Assembly (NCBI GenBank): GCA_943324055.2
Contig: CALPKD020000017.1
Location: forward strand, 1-11,680
Reading direction: 5' to 3'
Source of the DNA: Chitinophaga pinensis
Lineage (GTDB): Bacteria > Bacteroidota > Bacteroidia > Chitinophagales > Chitinophagaceae
Length of the DNA stretch: 11,680 bases
Under the pieces are notes generated by a model, which was not told the origin of the DNA, did not search any database, and saw only the letters and a list, made by a program, of their open reading frames with translations. Shown piece after piece: positions 7,544-11,680 of the stretch; positions within the stretch are counted from its first letter, which is position 1; each line of letters starts with the position of its first letter. The position numbers were made by a program, and so were the translations under genes.

Positions 7544-8044
7544 CTATTTAGCGGGTACTGTAGGCTTTTTCAGTTTCAAACTATCTTCGGGATAATTCGC
7601 TTTTAGCGTATCCATGATATTTTGGCACCAATTAATTAAAGTTGCTTTTTCGGCATCTGTTAATTTGGCTTCTTTGTGAATTAATGTGTAAGAATATAAT
7701 GGCATTTCGCCTTCCTTAATTTGCTCAATGACTTCTTCTATTTTATGATTTTGTTTTGCAATACGGTATCCAGCAAATTCATTAAAATTAAAATGTCTTT
7801 TACCATCCTTAACATGATCTGCTAACCAAAATGCAACTGGTTGAGCAGATGCATACCATGGGTAGGCTGTTTTGTTGCTATGACAATCCGCGCAGGCTTT
7901 GTCAACAATCATTTTTACACTATCTGGCATAGGGAATAATGTTGCGATATCTTTTGTAGTATCTCCACTCAAGTTTTTTTCAGGTCTAATAAATTGAATC
8001 ACTACTAATGCAATTAAAAGACCAATTAGAATTTTCTTTATCAT
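7544..8044 (-). CDS. membrane-anchored haem-binding (Haem_bd family) c-type protein
   Basis: A 166-residue protein with a single N-terminal hydrophobic helix (about 5-19, uncleaved anchor or signal) and one c-type haem attachment motif, C51-A-D-C54-H55, in the setting ACADCHSNKTAYPWYA typical of the haem-binding domain family. His55 would be the proximal ligand; M114 in EGEMPLYSY is a reasonable candidate for the distal ligand (inference). Aromatic-rich WYASAQPVAFWLADH follows the motif, and the C-terminus is Lys/Pro-rich. Such proteins sit in the periplasm tethered to the inner membrane; partner and function are not established, with electron transfer or haem handling possible. It lies 52 bp downstream of gpmI and 12 bp upstream of engB on the same strand. 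Confidence 0.87.
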   Translation of the reverse strand: MIKKILIGLLIALVVIQFIRPEKNLSGDTTKDIATLFPMPDSVKMIVDKACADCHSNKTAYPWYASAQPVAFWLADHVKDGKRHFNFNEFAGYRIAKQNHKIEEVIEQIKEGEMPLYSYTLIHKEAKLTDAEKATLINWCQNIMDTLKANYPEDSLKLKKPTVPAK

Positions 8045-8096
8045 GATACTTTATTAAATGGTTAAGTCAATAGTTGAACTTGTTCGTTTACTACCG

Positions 8097-9614
8097 TTAA
8101 ATTAAGACATTTCCCGTCATTTCAGCAGGAATTGGTAGGTCCATCATGGTTAAGATGGTTGGTGCAATGTCTCCTAGCTTTCCTGGTTGAATGGTGCCTT
8201 TCCAATCTTTGTCTATGATAAAAAATGGCACCAAATTGGTGGTGTGTGCAGTATTCGGACTGCCGTCCTCATTGATCATAAAGTCGGCATTCCCATGGTC
8301 AGCAGTTACAAAGATAGTATATCCGCTATTCAAGCCAGCGGTTACTATTTGCTCCACACATTTATCTACCGTTTCAAGTGCTTTCACTACTGCGCTAAAA
8401 ATACCGGTATGGCCAACCATGTCTGCATTCGCATAGTTTAAACAAATAAAGTCGGCGGCGCTTGAATTGATTTCTGGCAATAATTTGTCGGTCAATTCTT
8501 GTGCACTCATCTCCGGTTGTAGATCATAGGTAGCCACTTTAGGGGAAGGTGCCATGATGCGGGATTCTCCCTCAAATGGAACCTCTCTTCCTCCATTAAA
8601 AAAGAAGGTAACGTGCGGATATTTTTCCGTCTCTGCAATTCGAATTTGTTTTTTATGATGATTCGATAACACTTCGCCTAATGTGTTTTTTAAATTATCA
8701 TTTTCAAAAATAATATGTACGTTTTTGAAGGTCTCATCATACTTTGTAATGGTCGTATAATGTAAATTCAATTTATTCATATTAAATTCATGAAAGTCCT
8801 GTTGTGTTAATACTTCAGTGATCTCTCTGCAACGGTCTGTTCTAAAATTATAACACAATACTGCATCGCCGTCTTTAATGGTCGCAATAGGTGTACCATT
8901 TTCAGTGATGATTGTTGGTTTTATAAATTCGTCTGTAATATTGTGCTTGTAGTTTTCTTGAATGGCTTCCAAGGCACTAGTTGCAGTAGGGCCTACTGCA
9001 TGCACTAAAGCGTCGTAGGCTAGCTTTACTCTTTCCCATCTCTTATCTCGGTCCATTGCATAATATCTTCCGCTCACAGTTGCAATCTTGCCCACGGACA
9101 ACGCCAAATGTTGCTCCACATTTTCTACAAATCCAAATCCGCTTTTGGGATCTGTATCTCTTCCGTCTGTAAATGCATGAATAAACACATTTTCTAATCC
9201 TTCTGATTTACAGATGTCACAAATTGCTTTTAAATGATTTGTATGTGCATGCACACCACCATCGCTCACTAATCCTAAAAGGTGTAATGGCTTTTGATTA
9301 TCTTTCGCATAGCGAATCGCTTGTAATAAAGTTTCATTTTTAGCAAGCTCACCGGTCTTTATGGCGACATTAATTCTTTGTAGTTCTTGGTAAACTATAC
9401 GACCAGCCCCTATATTCAAGTGGCCCACTTCGCTATTTCCCATTTGGCCTTCGGGAAGCCCCACTGCTTCGCCACAAGTAACTAAAGTGGAATGAGGATA
9501 TTTTCCATATAAACTATGCACAAATGGCACATTTGCGTGCTGGATTGCGTCAGAAGTAGCCACTTGGCCAATTCCCCATCCATCCATGATCACTAATATT
9601 ACTTTTTTTGACAT
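8097..9614 (-). CDS. gpmI: 2,3-bisphosphoglycerate-independent phosphoglycerate mutase
   Basis: Cytoplasmic glycolytic/gluconeogenic enzyme interconverting 3- and 2-phosphoglycerate through a phosphoserine intermediate, with two Mn ions. The 505-residue length is standard. It belongs to the alkaline phosphatase superfamily: D11 in MDGWG; nucleophile S61 in MGNSEVGH; an inserted transferase domain (about 75-305) with H122 in GGVHAHTNH and TDGRDTDP 149-156; then the second half of the metal site at D398 and H402 (NADMVGH), D439 and H440 (TADHGNAD), and H457 (NTAHTTN). All metal ligands and the nucleophile are present. The ATG at 9614 gives MSKKVILVIMDGWG, the expected N-terminus. It is the first gene of a four-gene minus-strand group and diverges from the DUF4783 gene. 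Confidence 0.97.
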   Translation of the reverse strand: MSKKVILVIMDGWGIGQVATSDAIQHANVPFVHSLYGKYPHSTLVTCGEAVGLPEGQMGNSEVGHLNIGAGRIVYQELQRINVAIKTGELAKNETLLQAIRYAKDNQKPLHLLGLVSDGGVHAHTNHLKAICDICKSEGLENVFIHAFTDGRDTDPKSGFGFVENVEQHLALSVGKIATVSGRYYAMDRDKRWERVKLAYDALVHAVGPTATSALEAIQENYKHNITDEFIKPTIITENGTPIATIKDGDAVLCYNFRTDRCREITEVLTQQDFHEFNMNKLNLHYTTITKYDETFKNVHIIFENDNLKNTLGEVLSNHHKKQIRIAETEKYPHVTFFFNGGREVPFEGESRIMAPSPKVATYDLQPEMSAQELTDKLLPEINSSAADFICLNYANADMVGHTGIFSAVVKALETVDKCVEQIVTAGLNSGYTIFVTADHGNADFMINEDGSPNTAHTTNLVPFFIIDKDWKGTIQPGKLGDIAPTILTMMDLPIPAEMTGNVLI

Positions 9615-9635
9615 ATTCTTATATTTTGAAAGTCG

Positions 9636-9643
9636 TAACTTTG
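9636..9643 (+). promoter_or_regulatory. predicted -7 promoter element for the DUF4783/SUI1 pair
   Basis: TAACTTTG matches TAnnTTTG. A TTTG at 9607-9610 is the only -33-like sequence, but it is 25 bp away rather than the usual 19-21. Transcription would start near 9648, giving a leader of roughly 70-75 bases before the ATG at 9722. Confidence 0.4.
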
Positions 9644-9690
9644 TATTGTTCCTCTTAAAGTCTAAACGGCTAAAAAGGTCAATTATGCTA

Positions 9691-9698
9691 CAAATTTA
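9691..9698 (-). promoter_or_regulatory. predicted -7 promoter element for gpmI
   Basis: On the minus strand this reads TAAATTTG, matching TAnnTTTG. Transcription would start near 9686, giving a leader of about 70 bases. No -33 element at the proper spacing is seen (the nearest TTTG is 13 bp upstream), so this is a consensus match only. Confidence 0.4.
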
Positions 9699-9721
9699 AG
9701 CTATTCTAATCCAAAAATAAA

Positions 9722-10111
9722 ATGGGAAAGATTCGACACTTATTACTTCTAGTGCTACTTGCTTTTGCAACAACGAGTGCGATGGCACAAAATAATGTGG
9801 ATGCCTTAGTGCAGAACCTGCAAACAGCAAATTTTAACAATCTATTGCCCTTTTGGGATCAACAAGTGGAGGTTACGTTGCTAGATATGGTCAATCAAAA
9901 ACAAATGAGTGCTAACGAAGCCAATCAACAACTACAGTTATTTTTTAATAAGAAAAGCATTTTAGGATTCGAAAAAAATGCAGAACGAAAAGTAGGTAAC
10001 ACAATATATGTAACTGGGAAACTTTTGTCTGGTCAAAATAAGTATAGCCTAACACTATTATTACAAGAAGTGAAAAAAGGGGTCACCATTGTAAGTGTCC
10101 GAGTGAGTTAG
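9722..10111 (+). CDS. secreted DUF4783 family protein
   Basis: A 129-residue protein of unknown function that resembles the Bacteroidota DUF4783 family. The signal peptide is clear: MGKIRH, a leucine-rich core 7-16, and cleavage after SAMA at residue 22, leaving Gln23. The mature part of about 107 residues has helical segments (NVDALVQNLQTANFNNLLPFW and ANEANQQLQLFF regions) followed by beta strands (IYVTGKLLSG, YSLTLLLQEV, TIVSVRVS), consistent with a small NTF2-like alpha+beta fold; the fold is an inference. There are no cysteines or obvious catalytic residues. It lies 31 bp upstream of the SUI1-like gene on the same strand, with no terminator between. Confidence 0.82.
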   Translation: MGKIRHLLLLVLLAFATTSAMAQNNVDALVQNLQTANFNNLLPFWDQQVEVTLLDMVNQKQMSANEANQQLQLFFNKKSILGFEKNAERKVGNTIYVTGKLLSGQNKYSLTLLLQEVKKGVTIVSVRVS

Positions 10112-10142
10112 GTGCTTCCATTTATTGTAAATTATTGACTAC

Positions 10143-10487
10143 ATGACTAAGAAAAATAAACCAGGAAATTATTCCCCGCTTGTATATAGTACCGACCCTA
10201 ATTATACACCTCCCAAAACAGAGGAGGAGGTAGTTGAAACATTGGCATTGGCCGATCAGCCGTTAAGGGTGATATTGGAAACCAAGCATCGTGCAGGGAA
10301 AACGGTAACCATTATATATGGTTTTATAGGGAACGAAGAAGATATGAATGTTTTAGGTAAAGCGCTTAAAAACCATTGTGGCTCAGGTGGATCTGTTAAA
10401 GACGGAGAAATTATTATTCAAGGAGACCACCGCCAAAAAGTGTTTCAGTTCTTGAAACAGAAAGGATACAATAAAGCTAAGTTATAG
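10143..10487 (+). CDS. SUI1/eIF1-like translation initiation factor (YciH type)
   Basis: A 114-residue basic cytoplasmic protein with a polar N-terminal tail (about 1-38) followed by a SUI1 domain (about 40-110). The hallmarks are RAGKTVTIIYGF at 50-61, the KALKNHCGSGGSVKDGEI segment and IIQGDHRQKV, matching the beta-strand/helix core of eIF1 and bacterial YciH. Bacterial members are thought to bind the 30S subunit and influence start-codon fidelity; the role in this organism is not known. It probably shares a transcript with the DUF4783 gene and converges on dnaX, with only 35 bp between their stop codons and no recognisable terminator there. Confidence 0.92.
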   Translation: MTKKNKPGNYSPLVYSTDPNYTPPKTEEEVVETLALADQPLRVILETKHRAGKTVTIIYGFIGNEEDMNVLGKALKNHCGSGGSVKDGEIIIQGDHRQKVFQFLKQKGYNKAKL

Positions 10488-10522
10488 TAATTGTAAATGA
10501 GGATAGGTGGAGTTTAAAAGCG

Positions 10523-11680
10523 CTAAAAAAATATTTCTAAATTCAGTCTATTTTTCAAATCTTGTACTAAAGGATAATGCTTGGCAATATGTTCGAATTT
10601 TTGCTTGCTATTTAAGCGCATATGTAAGGGCACATCTTCTTTTTCACCAGCGTCAACAAGTATATTAAATTGCAAGGCTCTGTTCTGAAAAGTATCCCAA
10701 ATCTTCTCTAAAAAGTTCATTCGTTCTTGCTCGACAAATTTTTGTGCAGTTAAGGCATTCACCGTGACAGTAAAATGCGTATCGTCTTCAATTTGTAATT
10801 GTGCAATTTTAAACGTGCCAAAAGAAGCATGTTTTGAAACAGATTCTAAGTACAATGCATATTCATCCCAGCATTTTTTTAGCAAATCCATTTCTAATGG
10901 CAAAGCATCCCTTACCTCCTCAATATTGTATTCGCTGCCATATTTCTGTTGTAATACAGCTAGTAAGTTTTTCTTGCCCCCTGCTCCGGCATTATAAGCT
11001 GGCATCGCAGACTCGGTAGGAGCTACTTGTATATTATGAACCGTAATTGCTGCTATTGGATTTGCAGTAATGGGATGTTCAGTTGGTGTAGGATTAGGTA
11101 GTGGGGCTGTTTTGGCAACTATTGGGGTAGCAGAAGGATTAGCAACACTTGTTTCAATGACTAGCTTTGCTTCGGAGGTAACAACAATATTACTTAAAGG
11201 AATAATTTTTTTAATTCGAATTGGGTAGTGGCTATCAACTAGTTTTTTTTTTACTATTTGGTTGTCTTCCAAACTTAATTCAATTGCCTGTTGTAAAAAA
11301 TTGAGTTTAATAATGGCCATTTCTACGTGTAACCTTTTGTTACGGGCCATTTTAAACTGAATCTCGGCTTCGTTTAAGATATTCAAAGCACTTACTAAAT
11401 AAGGAGTACTAATTTGAGCAGCAGTGGTAACATATTGATCTCTCCATCCCTCGATAGATTCTAATAACTTAGCACTAGCAGGATCCTTGCAAACTAATAA
11501 GTTTCGAATAAAGCTAGCTAGTCCATATAATACCATATCCCCTTCAAATCCTTTTTGATTGATTTCGTCATATAATAACATTGCAGCAGTTAAGTCCTGC
11601 TTTGTTAAGTGACCTAATAATTGGAAGTAGTATTCCTCATCTAATATATTACGATGCTCTAAAGTATTCTTATAGGTCAA
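10523..11680 (-). CDS. dnaX: DNA polymerase III gamma/tau subunit DnaX, C-terminal part
   Basis: C-terminal 385 residues of the clamp-loader subunit; the ATPase domains I-II lie beyond the right edge. The first codon in the window is TTG and is internal (Leu), not a start. Visible residues 1 to about 137 (NILDEEYYFQLLGHL, DMVLYGLASFIRNLL, QQAIELSLE) are the helical domain III that oligomerises the clamp loader. Residues 140-165 are Lys/Ile-rich. About 166-230 is a Pro/Thr/Ala/Val linker. About 235-385 (NLLAVLQQKYG through HYPLVQDLKNRLNLEIFF) is a conserved tau-specific C-terminal domain, which in other bacteria contacts the polymerase and helicase. An A10 run at the end of domain III may allow a short gamma form (separate entry). 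The gene ends in TAG at 10523-10525. Confidence 0.9.
   Translation of the reverse strand: MTYKNTLEHRNILDEEYYFQLLGHLTKQDLTAAMLLYDEINQKGFEGDMVLYGLASFIRNLLVCKDPASAKLLESIEGWRDQYVTTAAQISTPYLVSALNILNEAEIQFKMARNKRLHVEMAIIKLNFLQQAIELSLEDNQIVKKKLVDSHYPIRIKKIIPLSNIVVTSEAKLVIETSVANPSATPIVAKTAPLPNPTPTEHPITANPIAAITVHNIQVAPTESAMPAYNAGAGGKKNLLAVLQQKYGSEYNIEEVRDALPLEMDLLKKCWDEYALYLESVSKHASFGTFKIAQLQIEDDTHFTVTVNALTAQKFVEQERMNFLEKIWDTFQNRALQFNILVDAGEKEDVPLHMRLNSKQKFEHIAKHYPLVQDLKNRLNLEIFF
11243..11252 (-). promoter_or_regulatory. candidate slippage site (A10) for gamma production in dnaX
   Basis: The dnaX coding strand reads GTA AAA AAA AAA CTA here: ten consecutive A encoding V143-K-K-K146 of the visible part, just after domain III. 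Adding one A (or a -1 ribosomal shift) gives K-K-K-T-S then TGA at 11237-11235. Losing one A (or a +1 shift) gives K-K-N then TAG at 11241-11239. Either event would yield a protein cut right after domain III, equivalent to gamma. A weak 5-bp hairpin (UUUGG/CCAAA, 11257-11273) lies just upstream. No E. coli-type downstream stem-loop is evident. Confidence 0.55.

Noticed and set aside
8064..8081. Small hairpin between gpmI and the haem-binding gene (AAGTCAA with TTGAACTT, one bulge)
   Set aside because: Weak A/T-rich stem without a following T-run on the relevant strand; not convincing as a terminator or attenuator.
8187..8441. Two overlapping plus-strand open frames of about 80 codons
   Set aside because: Both are antisense to the gpmI metal-site region, with no family resemblance.
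10488..10522. Searched for a terminator between the convergent SUI1 and dnaX genes
   Set aside because: No stem of useful length with a T-run was found in the 35-bp gap.
11678..11680. Apparent start codon at the right edge for the last gene
   Set aside because: The codon is TTG and the protein begins in the middle of DnaX domain III; the true start lies outside the window.
1..11680. Mobile elements, CRISPR arrays, tRNA genes, toxin-antitoxin or defence genes
   Set aside because: No repeats with spacers, transposase motifs, tRNA-like cloverleaf or defence-domain signatures were recognised; the genes are core or lineage-typical.

Overview
The window looks like ordinary chromosomal sequence from a low-GC member of the Bacteroidota, most plausibly a Chitinophagaceae-type bacterium; the family is inferred. 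Evidence is the gliding/type IX secretion genes gldM and gldN, a DUF4783 protein, a DUF2721 protein and a SUI1-type initiation factor, the lack of clear Shine-Dalgarno sequences, and intergenic matches to the Bacteroidota -7 promoter consensus TAnnTTTG. All genes look intact except the last, which runs off the right edge. There are no rRNA or tRNA genes, insertion sequences, CRISPR arrays or phage genes, and no gene-free stretch reaches 300 bases (the longest is about 107).

Layout: (1) 25-2635, plus strand: gldM and gldN, the end of a gldKLMN-type operon for the secretion motor and outer ring, closed by a strong two-way terminator at 2662-2704. (2) 2717-5001: uvrC (minus) and a small DUF2721 membrane protein (plus) diverge from a 44-bp spacer holding a perfect 10-bp inverted repeat, each arm of which contains a -7 promoter match. 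(3) 5054-9614, minus strand: gpmI, a membrane-anchored haem-binding protein, the ribosome-assembly GTPase engB and an MsbA-like ABC exporter, read in that order and possibly partly cotranscribed; the exporter appears to end at a hairpin embedded in the 3' end of the convergent DUF2721 gene. (4) 9722-10487, plus strand: a secreted DUF4783 protein and a SUI1/eIF1-like factor, diverging from gpmI. (5) 10523-11680, minus strand: the C-terminal part of dnaX, the DNA polymerase III gamma/tau subunit.

Functionally this is mostly housekeeping: excision repair (UvrC), glycolysis (GpmI), 50S ribosome maturation (EngB), initiation (SUI1) and replication (DnaX), plus the lineage-specific secretion machine (GldM/GldN). 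I see no new multi-gene system. The best lead is in dnaX: a run of ten A on the coding strand exactly where domain III ends, with stop codons almost immediately in both alternative frames. This is the architecture by which Thermus thermophilus makes the short gamma subunit by slippage. The symmetric divergent promoter between uvrC and the DUF2721 gene is the second lead.
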